Source: an uncultured Lactobacillaceae bacterium (lineage in GTDB: Bacteria; Bacillota; Bacilli; Lactobacillales; Lactobacillaceae). From it: a stretch of DNA of 33,054 nt. Under the pieces are notes generated by a model. It was given only the letters and a program-made list of their open reading frames with translations, was not told the DNA's origin and searched no databases. Every line of letters starts with the position of its first letter. Position 1 is the first letter of the stretch. Shown piece after piece: positions 17,369-25,301 of the stretch. Position numbers and translations under genes: made by a program. The stretch is taken from positions 1 to 33,054 of the forward strand of contig CAKQCC010000006.1 of assembly GCA_934216625.1 (NCBI GenBank), written 5' to 3'.

Positions 17369-18169
17369 TTACTTGACCGAACCGCTTGGGTAGTGGTTAT
17401 TCCACAGGAATTCACCAATAATTTTATCAAGTTTCGGGTTTTCGTGCAACATTGAGTGTTCAGCATTAACCGGGTTACTGCGGTAGACAAAGTAACGATA
17501 CTTGCCGACGTGTTTCCGAACTAGCTTGCCCATCGGTTGAACGATTTTGTTCGGGACTTCACCATCGCTTTTGGCGTTATAAATTTCACCAGCGATGTTT
17601 AAGACGTGAAGACTCTTGGGCAGGTTTTTGACCAACGGATCGTGTGGTGCGTAGTTTGCGCCAATCGTCACGAATTTTTCGGGCTGGGGAACGTTAGTAG
17701 CGTGTGGATGATGAATCATGTAATCGAAGGCGATGTTGCCGCCTGACGAATGACCGATAAAGTTAACTTTCTTAATGTGGTATTTTTGGTATAAATAATG
17801 CATCACGTAAATCATCTGGCCCGCTTGTTTTTGGGGGTGCAGGTCATCTTGAAATTCGAGCTGAACCATCGGGTTGTTCTTGGCAATCGGGTGGTACTGG
17901 TGCATCGTTGAAATGCGGTTATTTTCGGGGACGTAGACCCTTAAAGCGCGTGAAGCTAAACGGTGCTGCGAAAATTGGTTAATGAAATCATTGGTTGAAA
18001 CGGCGTTCCCACCGAATCCCGGGATGAAAATGGTTGCAGTACTATTTTGTTTGACGTGGGCACTGTTTAGGACGTTGCCACGAAATTGCCAATTAATCAA
18101 GAAGCAGAACGCGACCGCTTCAATGACTAGCAAGATGTCGAGGGCAATCTTTTTGGGGGTAAAACGCAT
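17369..18169 (-). CDS. Membrane-anchored alpha/beta hydrolase (DUF915-like)
   Basis: A 266-residue protein with an N-terminal signal/anchor (DILLVIEAVAFCFLINW, about 11-27), so the catalytic domain should face outside. The fold motifs are FIPGFGGN (48-55), the nucleophile elbow GHSSGG (S141), a probable acid D202 in AKSDGEVPN, and H238 in NAEHSMLH. The pattern matches the DUF915/lipase-like hydrolases common in lactobacilli. Substrate is unknown. AAAGGAAG precedes ATG 18169. It is divergent from the NADP-reductase gene over an 80-bp gap. Confidence 0.85.
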   Translation of the reverse strand: MRFTPKKIALDILLVIEAVAFCFLINWQFRGNVLNSAHVKQNSTATIFIPGFGGNAVSTNDFINQFSQHRLASRALRVYVPENNRISTMHQYHPIAKNNPMVQLEFQDDLHPQKQAGQMIYVMHYLYQKYHIKKVNFIGHSSGGNIAFDYMIHHPHATNVPQPEKFVTIGANYAPHDPLVKNLPKSLHVLNIAGEIYNAKSDGEVPNKIVQPMGKLVRKHVGKYRYFVYRSNPVNAEHSMLHENPKLDKIIGEFLWNNHYPSGSVK

Positions 18170-18249
18170 GTATTAACTTCCTTTACTAGTATGTCAGCAG
18201 ATTCTCTTTCATCATATTATAATAAAGATAAAAAGAAAAGAGGATTTTT

Positions 18250-19251
18250 GTGAAATTAAAGACAAATTCTGATTTTTATGACGTCACGGTAATCGGTGGC
18301 GGACCGGTCGGGATGTTCGCGGCGTTCTACGCTGGTTTGCGGGACGCTAAAGTTCAGATCATCGAAAGTTTAGCTAGTTTCGGTGGCCAGGTTAGCGCTC
18401 TCTATCCTTACAAGACCATTTTGGACGTTGGTGGTTACGCCGGGATTAGTGGCAAACAGCTGGTGGCAAAACTAAGTCGGCAGCTCAAAACGATGCACCC
18501 GGACGTTAAACTCCACCAGACGGTCATTGATGTTCAACCAGTGTCGGGTGGCTACCGAATCGTTACTGACCGTTCCGTTACCAAAACTAAAGCGATCGTT
18601 ATCGCTTGTGGCAACGGGGCCTTTAATCCCCGGCACTTGATGGCAAAGGGCGCTTCGCAACTGACGGGCCAACGGTTATTTTACAGTGTTACCGATTTGA
18701 GCCGTTTCAAAGATCGGACGGTGCTGGTTGCCGGCGGTGGGAATTCCGCCATTGACAACGCACTTTTGCTGGAAAAAGTGGCTCGTCGGGTATACTTGCT
18801 ACACCGCCGAAATTCGTTCCGCGGTCTCGAAAAAATGGTTGATCGTTTGAAGCAGTCGCAAGTTCGTTTGATTACTCCGTACTTGATTCGCCAGCTTGAT
18901 TTGACGAAAGACGGGAAAATTTTGATTACCGCCAAGAAAATGCGCACCCAGGATGATTTGAAAAAGGTCAAAGTTGATGACGTAGTGGTCAATTATGGCT
19001 TCATCGCCAGTGACCGCACGCTTCGTCGGTGGCACGTGAAATTAGCTGAGGCTCACCGCCGAATTAAAACTAATGTTCAGCTCCAGACCAACTTGCCGAA
19101 CGTTTACGCGGTTGGTGACGCAGCCGTTTATCCTGGCAAGGATACTCTGATCGCAACCGGTTTAGGTGAAGTCCCGGTTGCCGTAAATTCAATTATGCGA
19201 CATTTGTATCCGAGGCGCCGAATGCCGTTGCACAGTACAATGCTAAAGTGA
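18250..19251 (+). CDS. Ferredoxin/flavodoxin--NADP(+) reductase (YumC type)
   Basis: A 333-residue flavoenzyme of the thioredoxin-reductase-like FNR group, passing electrons between NADPH and ferredoxin or flavodoxin. It has the FAD motif GGGPVG (16-21), the NADPH motif GGGNSA (162-167), HRRNSFRG (190-197), and NVYAVGDAAVYPG near the C terminus. It lacks the CxxC of thioredoxin reductase, which fits the YumC/TrxR-like FNR class. The start is GTG 18250, preceded by AAGAGGA at 6 nt; a TATAAT lies at 18218-18223. It is monocistronic, with a strong terminator. The C terminus past the family core is short and basic (LYPRRRMPLHSTMLK). Confidence 0.93.
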   Translation: MKLKTNSDFYDVTVIGGGPVGMFAAFYAGLRDAKVQIIESLASFGGQVSALYPYKTILDVGGYAGISGKQLVAKLSRQLKTMHPDVKLHQTVIDVQPVSGGYRIVTDRSVTKTKAIVIACGNGAFNPRHLMAKGASQLTGQRLFYSVTDLSRFKDRTVLVAGGGNSAIDNALLLEKVARRVYLLHRRNSFRGLEKMVDRLKQSQVRLITPYLIRQLDLTKDGKILITAKKMRTQDDLKKVKVDDVVVNYGFIASDRTLRRWHVKLAEAHRRIKTNVQLQTNLPNVYAVGDAAVYPGKDTLIATGLGEVPVAVNSIMRHLYPRRRMPLHSTMLK

Positions 19252-19292
19252 TTAATGTAATAAAACTTGATAATTTCCATTAGTAAAAGAGC

Positions 19293-19329
19293 AAAAGCCA
19301 GCTAGATTATTTTGATCCAGCTGGCTTTT
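19293..19329. terminator. Bidirectional terminator between fnr and the ACT gene
   Basis: AAAAGCCAGCT (19293-19303) pairs perfectly with 19319-19329, T-rich on both strands. It separates convergent transcription units. Confidence 0.93.
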
Positions 19330-19337
19330 ATTTGCTC

Positions 19338-19772
19338 TTACTCAATTGAAACTAAGTGAACGTTACTGGTTCCCCGGATTGCCCTAATTAGATCCAGTAA
19401 CCGGTCAATCGTGCCGGTAATTGAACTTAAATCGAGTGAAATCGTGACGCTAGCGATCCCGTGAATCGGGATGTTTTGGTTAATGGTTAGAATACTAGCG
19501 TGTGATTTCGAAATTTGGGTTAAGACTTTCGAAAGAATCCCCCGCTGGTTTTCCAGCATAAAGGCGATCACCGCTTTTCGGTTACGGTGATCCTTTCCGG
19601 AAGTAAAAATATAATCTTTGTATCGATAGTAAGTCCCCCGGCTGATTCCCATGAGTTTAGTGGCTTCATTGATTCGCTTGACTTTTCCGCTTTTCAGTAG
19701 TTGCCGAGTTTTAACCACTTTGTCAAAGGTGTCGGGAAGAATCGAACTATCGACAATAAAATATTTCTTCAA
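19338..19772 (-). CDS. pheB: PheB-like ACT-domain protein (UPF0735)
   Basis: A 144-residue protein of the PheB/UPF0735 type. The N-terminal part (KYFIVDSSILPDTFDKVVKT, then INEATKLMGISRGTYYRYKDYIF) is an HTH-like region seen in this family. The rest (about 67-144, AVIAFMLENQRGILSKVLTQ and on) is an ACT domain, a module that usually binds amino acids. In Bacillus, pheB lies beside phenylalanine biosynthesis genes, but its biochemical role is unsettled. It starts at TTG 19772, without a clear Shine-Dalgarno sequence, 20 nt after dacA ends. It is the last gene of a four-gene minus-strand unit. The link to amino-acid sensing is of interest beside the leader peptides here. Confidence 0.82.
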   Translation of the reverse strand: MKKYFIVDSSILPDTFDKVVKTRQLLKSGKVKRINEATKLMGISRGTYYRYKDYIFTSGKDHRNRKAVIAFMLENQRGILSKVLTQISKSHASILTINQNIPIHGIASVTISLDLSSITGTIDRLLDLIRAIRGTSNVHLVSIE

Positions 19773-19792
19773 CTTGGTCAGCTCGTTTGGGT

Positions 19793-20785
19793 TTATTGAT
19801 AAAGGTTCGAATTTCGGTAAACGAAGTTCATTAAATCGTCAGTATCACTGAATTCGGTCGGGTCGTCAAGAACGACTGTAATTAACCGATCTTTTCCGGG
19901 ACGCTTGCCGGTCCCCACGAAACAGTAACCAGCCGCCGGGGTGTAACCAGTCTTTAGACCGTCCACGTGAAGGTGTCGTTCGTAGTACTTTCGTCCTGGC
20001 AACAAATTATTGTAATTGTGTAGCCGTTGGCCATCGACGGTCGTTTCTTTGATTATTGAGTATCTCATGACCCCAGGGAAATCATTGATTAAGTGGTAGG
20101 CGATGATTGCCAAGCTCTTTGCGGAAATGCGGTTTCCGCTATAATAGCCACCACGGACCCAAAGGCCGTACGGTGCTAAGTCATCGTTTTCAAGCCCGGA
20201 AGCAGAAGTGAAATTAGCTCGCAAGTGCCATTTTCGAGCTTGTCGATTCATTAACGTGATGAAATGGCGATTGGATCCGCCGACCCATTCACCGAGTCGA
20301 ATTGCCGAATTATCGTCAGAAGCTACGAAAGCCTGCTTGAAAATCTTCCGGATTCGGTATCGTTTCTTTGCTTTGAATTTGAAGCCGTCAAGATTACCGT
20401 TGTAACCCATTCGGATCAACGGTTTCGAAATTCTGACTTTTTGATTCCAGCCATTTGGGTCGCGACTTAATTTCTTTTCGGCTAGGTACAGGGTCATCAG
20501 TTTCCCGGTCGAAGCAACTAACCGTTTTTGGTTAGCGTTTTTCTGGTAAACGACTTGACCGGTTCTGCCGTCAAGAGCGACCGCTGCTTTAGCTCGCTTG
20601 AGCCTCAGCTTTGGCCCCTGAATTAGATCCCGGCTGCCAATTCTAGGCTGCCTAGCCGGTTGCTTAGATTGCTGGATAACCGGTACTTGACTAGCGGCGT
20701 AAATCCGGTGAGAATTGGTGGCCAGCGCAGTTCCGGTTAGCGCAAGTGATATTAGTAAGAATAATTTTAATTGCTTAATTTTCAT
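19793..20785 (-). CDS. dacA: D-alanyl-D-alanine carboxypeptidase (PBP5/DacA family)
   Basis: A 330-residue secreted low-molecular-weight penicillin-binding protein that trims the terminal D-Ala from peptidoglycan stem peptides. A signal peptide is visible (LFLLISLALTGTALA, 8-22, cleavage likely near YAA-S). Catalytic motifs: S92-T-G-K95 and K278-T-G280. The middle motif reads S156-D-D158 where SxN is usual, with an Asn one position later (N159). The protein ends shortly after the catalytic domain with no PBP5-type C-terminal beta domain or amphipathic anchor, so it is shorter than the usual roughly 400 residues. The start codon follows the TAG of the hydrolase gene without any gap. Confidence 0.9.
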   Translation of the reverse strand: MKIKQLKLFLLISLALTGTALATNSHRIYAASQVPVIQQSKQPARQPRIGSRDLIQGPKLRLKRAKAAVALDGRTGQVVYQKNANQKRLVASTGKLMTLYLAEKKLSRDPNGWNQKVRISKPLIRMGYNGNLDGFKFKAKKRYRIRKIFKQAFVASDDNSAIRLGEWVGGSNRHFITLMNRQARKWHLRANFTSASGLENDDLAPYGLWVRGGYYSGNRISAKSLAIIAYHLINDFPGVMRYSIIKETTVDGQRLHNYNNLLPGRKYYERHLHVDGLKTGYTPAAGYCFVGTGKRPGKDRLITVVLDDPTEFSDTDDLMNFVYRNSNLYQ

Positions 20786-21739
20786 CTAATCATTCCTAAC
20801 TTTGTTGAAAAAATAATCATCTAAAAAAGACCGGATGTGATTTCGGTAATTAGCTTCGTTAATCCAAAAACTCTCGGCATGGCCAGCGAACGGAACGATC
20901 CAGAGCCGTTTGGGCGCTAACGTTGCTCGGTAGTTCTGGTAGACCATTGGCGTCGGTACGAATTTATCCCGGGCCCCATGAATGAAGAAGACCGGCCGGG
21001 TGTTTTTAGCCAGTTGGCTGGTGGTTGAAGCGTCGGTCATGTAGTAACCGAGTCGGTGTCGATTGATGGTGTTGATCATCGGGTCGAACGGGTACTTCGG
21101 CAGGTGGTAATGGTGCCTTAGTAGGTAGTCAAGTTCAGCCCGAACGCTTGAGTATCCACAATCGGCGATGATGGCTTTAACCTGCTTTGGCAAGTGGTCA
21201 CCACTGAGCATTGAAACGATAGCACCGCCCATGCTGACGCCGAACAACAAGATGTTGGTTTTCGGGCCCTGATGGTTAATAACGTCACGGATCCAGTGCA
21301 GGTAGTCAATTTGGTCAAGCCAACCAAAACTAATGTATTTTCCGGCGCTTTCACCGTGACCGCGGTCATCCGGCATTAGGATGTTGAAACCGAGGCCGTA
21401 AAACATTTTGGCGTAATTGGCCATCGTTTCCCGGTTGCCACCGAACCCGTGGGCGATAATTACGGTGTTATATTTTGACCTTGGGTTATTAATGTAAGTC
21501 GCCACCATTTTTTCCCGGTGGTGCTTTTCGTAAATTGCCCAGGTCTGTTTAGGAATTTGCTGGTACCAGTCGACGTATTGATAATACGATCGAGCGTAGC
21601 GAAGCATGCTCTTGGACGGAACCGGGTATTTAGCTCGCCGGTGAGTTGCGAAACGGAAAATTCGTTCGCTGATGATGAAACTACCGATCCCGATCGCAAG
21701 CGGCAACCCCAGTAACCAAATTTCCTTTGTTTTTTTCAT
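20786..21739 (-). CDS. Membrane-anchored alpha/beta hydrolase
   Basis: A 317-residue protein with an N-terminal transmembrane anchor (WLLGLPLAIGIGSFIISE, 8-25) and an alpha/beta-hydrolase domain. It contains IIAHGFGGNRE, MPDDRGHGES, nucleophile elbow GVSMGG (S169), acid D258 (HGARDKFVP) and H287 (FAGHAES). The substrate is unknown; the location beside dacA hints at an envelope role. It is coupled to both neighbours: its ATG overlaps the upstream stop codon (TAATG) and its TAG abuts the dacA ATG. The relic at 12964-13267 belongs to the same broad family. Confidence 0.88.
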   Translation of the reverse strand: MKKTKEIWLLGLPLAIGIGSFIISERIFRFATHRRAKYPVPSKSMLRYARSYYQYVDWYQQIPKQTWAIYEKHHREKMVATYINNPRSKYNTVIIAHGFGGNRETMANYAKMFYGLGFNILMPDDRGHGESAGKYISFGWLDQIDYLHWIRDVINHQGPKTNILLFGVSMGGAIVSMLSGDHLPKQVKAIIADCGYSSVRAELDYLLRHHYHLPKYPFDPMINTINRHRLGYYMTDASTTSQLAKNTRPVFFIHGARDKFVPTPMVYQNYRATLAPKRLWIVPFAGHAESFWINEANYRNHIRSFLDDYFFNKVRND

Positions 21740-22527
21740 TATTTCGGGTCCTCTAAGTAAAATTTGCGTAATTTGTTAATCTTTCGGTCGTTTAATTTGA
21801 GGTATTTGTGTTCAAAACGGTGCCAGGTTCCGTATTTCTTTTTGATTTCGCTGAACGCGGCATCGAAATAGTCGCTCGAAACGGTGTAGAGTGATTTAAC
21901 GTTTGCCATGAAGTTAGCGTTAACGTGGTATTTTCGGTATTGATCCTGCTTGAGCCGAACGTACGGGACCATCTCCTTGGCCGAGATTAGATAATCACGT
22001 TTAACAACGTCCCGACTAACGCCGAGCGTCATCAGCAGCATGACGATGCCCATCCCGGTCCGGTCTTTTCCCTGGGAGCAGTGCAGTAGAATGGCGCCCT
22101 TTTTGCCGTATTTTAGGAAAATCTTAAATAATTTTCGGTAGTAACGTCTGGAATGGTGACTGTCGATCATGTGCCGGTACACGTTTTCCATGTGACGATG
22201 ACTCAGGTTAGGGTCATCCGAAAATTTACTTCTGAGGTTAGTGATTTTGGGCGGTCGTTTACTGCCGTGGATCGGGTTGAAGAAATATTTGACACCTTCC
22301 GGGACCCGGTCCGGTTCGTGCTTAACTTCGCCCTTTGAGCGTAAGTCGACGTCACAGATCATTCCGTAGTTCAGCAGGTAAGCCTGGTCATGAATATCCA
22401 GGTGGGCCAGGTTACCGGAACGGATAATCTTGTGCCACTTGGTGATTCGGCCGTCGTAAGTCGGGTAGCCACCAACGTCACGGAAATTGTAACCGTGTCT
22501 AATGTTTAATAAGCGTTGCTGCGTCAT
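21739..22527 (-). CDS. Tyrosine-protein phosphatase (LipA/Wzb-unrelated, dual-specificity-like)
   Basis: A 262-residue phosphatase with a Cys-based P-loop HCSQGKDRTG (C150, R156) near the centre, and the family's N-terminal NFRDVGGY and later IRSGNLAHL motifs. These define the LipA-type tyrosine/phosphoinositide phosphatases (PF13350-like), common as secreted or cytosolic proteins in Firmicutes. No signal peptide is present. The frame extends to TTG 22548, but GAAGTGA precedes the ATG at 22527, which I prefer. It is the first gene of the four-gene unit ending in pheB. Substrate is unknown. Confidence 0.88.
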   Translation of the reverse strand: MTQQRLLNIRHGYNFRDVGGYPTYDGRITKWHKIIRSGNLAHLDIHDQAYLLNYGMICDVDLRSKGEVKHEPDRVPEGVKYFFNPIHGSKRPPKITNLRSKFSDDPNLSHRHMENVYRHMIDSHHSRRYYRKLFKIFLKYGKKGAILLHCSQGKDRTGMGIVMLLMTLGVSRDVVKRDYLISAKEMVPYVRLKQDQYRKYHVNANFMANVKSLYTVSSDYFDAAFSEIKKKYGTWHRFEHKYLKLNDRKINKLRKFYLEDPK

Positions 22528-22642
22528 TAAATTCACTTCTTTATTCAAAATTCCAATTATAATTGTAGAAGAAATTCTGATTAGAATACATTTAATTAAT
22601 CCAAAATTTCGTTACAATTTGTTTGCAAAATTTGCCAGAAAA

Positions 22643-22674
22643 AATACCGGGTCAAAATTTTCTAACCCGGTATT
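22643..22674 (-). terminator. Terminator of the aminotransferase/dehydrogenase operon
   Basis: AATACCGGGT (22643-22652) pairs perfectly with ACCCGGTATT (22665-22674); read on the minus strand it is followed by six T residues. It protects the phosphatase operon from read-through. Confidence 0.92.
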
Positions 22675-22719
22675 GTGTTTTAGGTGAAAAAATTTCGCTA
22701 AATTCTTTTTTGAAGTTTC

Positions 22720-23640
22720 TTACTTTAAATATTTTGCGGTTTCTTTTTTGATAAAGTTAGCGGAACGACTTAGTTTCTGCTTTTCGTCGTCGGTTAAATT
22801 TAATTTAACGTTGCCGATTACCCCGTTACGACCGACGATCACCGGATAGGATAGGTAAACTCCCAAGTCTTTTCTGAAGTTTGAAACCGGCACTTCGCTA
22901 CGGGCGTCATTTAAGATGATGTTCATTAACCGCACCGCTGCGGTAGCAACGCCGTAGTTAGTGTAATGTTTACCGCTGAAAACGGTGAAAGCGTCTTTCT
23001 TAACTTGCTGGCCAACTTGATCTAAATTGATTCCTTTACTTTTGGCAATTTGTGGGAACGACTGACCAAGCGCTTTGACGGTTGAAAAAGCGGTAAATTG
23101 GGAATTACCGTGTTCACCTAAATTAAATCCGGATACCGAACGGGGGTCGATGTTTAAGATCTTGGCGACTTCCTTTTTCATGCGAGCGGTATCCAAAAGG
23201 GTCCCGGTGCCGATCACCCGGCTCTTTGGAAAACCGGTGACCCGCTGGTAGAGAGTGGTAATCACGTCAACCGGGTTGGTAATTACGATGATAATGCCGT
23301 GAAATCCGGAAGCTTTGATCTTTTTGCCGATTTCCCTGACTTGTTTAGCGTTGTACACCAATTCACTGAAGCGGTTTCCGTGGGTCTTGATTTCAATGCC
23401 CATGTTGCCGATGGCTGAAATGATGACGTCAGCGTTTTTGAGTGCCGAATAGTCATTAACCGTTAAATTAATGTGGTGTGGTAAATTCGGTAACGCGTCT
23501 TCAAAATCATAAGCGTCGGCGTTCGCTTTTTTCGTGTTGTGATCGATTAAGACCATGTCGTCGGCGAATCCACACGCAAAAATGTAATGAGCGACCGCTT
23601 CACCGACGTTACCTAAACCAATAATACCAACTTTTCTCAT
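22720..23640 (-). CDS. L-2-hydroxyisocaproate dehydrogenase-like 2-hydroxyacid dehydrogenase
   Basis: A 306-residue NAD-dependent enzyme of the LDH/MDH superfamily. It most resembles the L-2-hydroxyisocaproate dehydrogenase of Weissella (Lactobacillus) confusa: IIGLGNVG (6-13), VLID (D33 for NAD), NPVDVIT (122-128), VIGTGTLLDTARM (D150, R153) and the catalytic H177 in LGEHGNSQF. The active-site loop (SAIGNMGIEIKTHGNRF) differs from true lactate dehydrogenases and fits bulky 2-oxoacids such as ketoisocaproate or phenylpyruvate. AAGGAAGG precedes ATG 23640; the upstream extension of the frame overlaps the aminotransferase gene and is unlikely to be real. It follows that gene by 19 nt, so both form a pathway: transamination and then reduction, giving aromatic or branched hydroxyacids such as phenyllactate. 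Confidence 0.88.
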   Translation of the reverse strand: MRKVGIIGLGNVGEAVAHYIFACGFADDMVLIDHNTKKANADAYDFEDALPNLPHHINLTVNDYSALKNADVIISAIGNMGIEIKTHGNRFSELVYNAKQVREIGKKIKASGFHGIIIVITNPVDVITTLYQRVTGFPKSRVIGTGTLLDTARMKKEVAKILNIDPRSVSGFNLGEHGNSQFTAFSTVKALGQSFPQIAKSKGINLDQVGQQVKKDAFTVFSGKHYTNYGVATAAVRLMNIILNDARSEVPVSNFRKDLGVYLSYPVIVGRNGVIGNVKLNLTDDEKQKLSRSANFIKKETAKYLK

Positions 23641-23659
23641 TTTAAAACCTTCCTTTTGA

Positions 23660-24823
23660 TTAATTTTCTTTAACAAATTTCTGAATCCTGCGAACAGCGC
23701 GCTTGATGTCATTGGTACTGGCGGCGTAACTGATCCTTAAGTGACCTTCACCGCCGGGACCGAAAGCGTTACCCGGGATGACACCGACGTGAGCTTTTTT
23801 AGCTAGCTGGTAAGCGAATTTCAGGCTGTCCTGGGTGAATTGGTTCGGGATTTTAGCAAAAATGTAAAACGCGCCGCTGGGCTCTGGACTGGTGAAGCCA
23901 GCTTTGGCTAGACCGTTCCTTAAAATGTCACGGCGCTGCTTGTAAATTTTGCGCATTTTGACACCGTCGTCTTCACCATTTTGGAAAGCTTCGGCAGCTG
24001 CAAATTGAATTGGCGTGGCGGCTGCCGTCGTGGCGATGCATGACATGTTGCTAACGGCTTGAATCACTTTGGCGGGTCCGCAGACGATTCCAATTCGATA
24101 TCCGGTCATGGCAAAGGTTTTTGAAACCCCGTTCATCACGATGGCTTGATCAGGAACGATGTTGCCCATGGAAATGTGCGGGTGGTCATAAGTTAATTCA
24201 CTGTAAATTTCGTCGCTAACGCAGAAGATGTGGTGTTGCTTAATCACTTTCCCTAAACCGATTAATTGATCGCGGGTGTAAGTGTTGCCGACCGGATTAT
24301 TCGGAAAGTTCATAACCAAAGCCTTCGTCTTCGGGTGCTGCTTGAGGGTTGCTTCCAATTTTTGCGGCGTCAAGATATAATTATCGTGTGATACGTTGAT
24401 GAAGACCGGCTTACCGCCGTTTTGAATTACGTTCGGAATGTAGAACGGGAAGATCGGGGTTGGAATGATGACTTCGTCGCCAGGGTTTAAGATCGCTTCA
24501 AAAACCGAATGAATTCCTTGACTGACGCCGGTGGTGACTTGAATTTGGCTTTTCGGGTCGTAATGTAGACGATACTTATCCTTTAAGAATTTAGCGGCCG
24601 CTTTCCGCAGTGGCAGAATCCCTTGTGGATTGGCATAGTGGCTGTGATTATCCTTGATGGCCTTGATTGCTGCCGCTTTAATGTGATCCGGAGTGTTAAA
24701 ATCCGGTTCACCCAGCGTTAATTTGATTAAGTCCGGAATCTGTGAAATGTTTTGGTTAAACGTTAAAATTTCACTTGGCTGCATTGAAGCTGCGAAGTGG
24801 TTGAGCTGATTTGATAAATCCAT
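23660..24823 (-). CDS. Class I aminotransferase (AraT/PatA-like, probably aromatic)
   Basis: A 387-residue PLP-dependent fold type I aminotransferase. Visible: LTLGEPDF (36-42), HYANPQGILPLR (62-73), NFPNNPVGN, SDEIYSEL with D204/Y207, and the Schiff-base lysine K235 in GVSKTFAMTGYRIG. This is the AraT/AspC subgroup Ig pattern of lactic acid bacteria. A strong TAGGAGG precedes ATG 24823. It is the first gene after an aromatic-rich leader peptide and attenuator (24851-25062), which argues for Phe/Tyr/Trp as substrate; sequence alone leaves the specificity open. Its partner dehydrogenase would reduce the resulting 2-oxoacid and regenerate NAD. Confidence 0.88.
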   Translation of the reverse strand: MDLSNQLNHFAASMQPSEILTFNQNISQIPDLIKLTLGEPDFNTPDHIKAAAIKAIKDNHSHYANPQGILPLRKAAAKFLKDKYRLHYDPKSQIQVTTGVSQGIHSVFEAILNPGDEVIIPTPIFPFYIPNVIQNGGKPVFINVSHDNYILTPQKLEATLKQHPKTKALVMNFPNNPVGNTYTRDQLIGLGKVIKQHHIFCVSDEIYSELTYDHPHISMGNIVPDQAIVMNGVSKTFAMTGYRIGIVCGPAKVIQAVSNMSCIATTAAATPIQFAAAEAFQNGEDDGVKMRKIYKQRRDILRNGLAKAGFTSPEPSGAFYIFAKIPNQFTQDSLKFAYQLAKKAHVGVIPGNAFGPGGEGHLRISYAASTNDIKRAVRRIQKFVKEN

Positions 24824-24850
24824 CGTAGATTCCTCCTAAAAATGATAAAT

Positions 24851-24986
24851 AAAAAATCCTCGTAACTTTTCAGCTACGGGGATTCGATAATTGTTTGACT
24901 TAAATCCGGTGCGTCCGCGTAGCTGATGATCTGCGCGGACGAGAAATTTTACATGCTCGAAACATTGACTTGATCGTTCCGCACAG
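24851..24986 (-). promoter_or_regulatory. Aromatic-type transcription attenuator upstream of the aminotransferase operon
   Basis: Five pairing segments on the minus strand: segment 1 (24974-24986, CTGTGCGGAACGA, inside the leader ORF) pairs with segment 2 (24931-24942, TCGTCCGCGCAG) over 12 bp with one bulge. Segment 2 alternatively pairs perfectly over 8 bp (CGTCCGCG) with segment 3 (24912-24919). The 5' part of segment 3 (TCAGCTACG, 24918-24926) pairs perfectly over 9 bp with segment 4 (24870-24878, CGTAGCTGA), the 5' arm of the terminator. Terminator: 24855-24884, 13-pair stem with one C-A mismatch, GAAA loop and T6. Segment 1 starts about 12 nt after the Tyr-Tyr-Phe codons, so a stalled ribosome would leave it free and favour read-through. 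Confidence 0.8.
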
Positions 24987-25062
24987 AATTTAATGAAAAA
25001 TAATAACGAAACGCATCAAGCCAATCAAAATTGATTAAATTAATCAACATTGGTTTAAGCAT
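24949..25062 (-). CDS. Aromatic-rich leader peptide (37 aa)
   Basis: A short ORF from ATG 25062 to TAA 24949, preceded by AAAGGAAG at 10 nt. Residues 12-22 read FDWLDAFRYYF: six of eleven are aromatic, with Tyr-Tyr-Phe (TAT TAT TTT) in a row. The remaining sequence is unremarkable (the start is MLKPMLINLIN). It lies between a consensus promoter and a multi-hairpin attenuator. It fits a sensor of charged tRNA-Phe/Tyr/Trp. Being unusually long for a leader, its tail beyond the aromatic codons contains attenuator segment 1. Confidence 0.82.
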   Translation of the reverse strand: MLKPMLINLINFDWLDAFRYYFSLNSVRNDQVNVSSM

Positions 25063-25094
25063 CGTAAAGTTTCTTCCTTTTTAATTCAATTTTC

Positions 25095-25123
25095 ATATTA
25101 AAAGCCTTTAATTTGAATGTCAA
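25095..25123 (-). promoter_or_regulatory. Promoter of the aromatic leader/aminotransferase operon
   Basis: On the minus strand TTGACA (25118-25123), a 17-nt spacer and TAATAT (25095-25100): near-consensus. It stands back-to-back with the ileS leader promoter, with only 25 bp between the two -35 boxes. Confidence 0.85.
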
Positions 25124-25148
25124 TAGTTAATTGAAATTAACTTTGGTG

Positions 25149-25176
25149 TTGACACCGTTTCGATTTCATCTATAAT
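25149..25176 (+). promoter_or_regulatory. Promoter of the Ile leader/ileS
   Basis: TTGACA (25149-25154), a 16-nt spacer and TATAAT (25171-25176): both boxes are perfect. Divergent from the aromatic leader promoter. Confidence 0.88.
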
Positions 25177-25211
25177 TAAAGATGAAAATAATTAGTTAGG
25201 AGTTTTTGCGG

Positions 25212-25301
25212 ATGCAGCGATTAGATCAGGATTCGTTTCTTGAATCAATAATTGTAGCGATTTTAGTCATTATTAACATTTTGATTAGAGTCGCTGCGTA
25301 A
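25212..25301 (+). CDS. Isoleucine-rich leader peptide (29 aa)
   Basis: A short ORF from ATG 25212 to TAA 25301 with TAGGAG 9 nt upstream. Residues 13-25 read IIVAILVIINILI: seven Ile and two Val. It ends RVAA. The leader at 31093 has a similar C-terminal design (runs of I/V/L, then ITA). It lies between a consensus promoter and the attenuator of ileS. The sensed amino acid (Ile) is the substrate of the downstream synthetase. A small membrane peptide would look alike by composition, but position and the pairing segments overlapping its stop codon favour a leader role. Confidence 0.85.
   Translation: MQRLDQDSFLESIIVAILVIINILIRVAA

Noticed and set aside
23641..23712. N-terminal extension of the 2-hydroxyacid dehydrogenase
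   Set aside because: It overlaps the aminotransferase 3' end, lacks a ribosome binding site and precedes the natural MRKVGIIGLG start that has AAGGAAGG.
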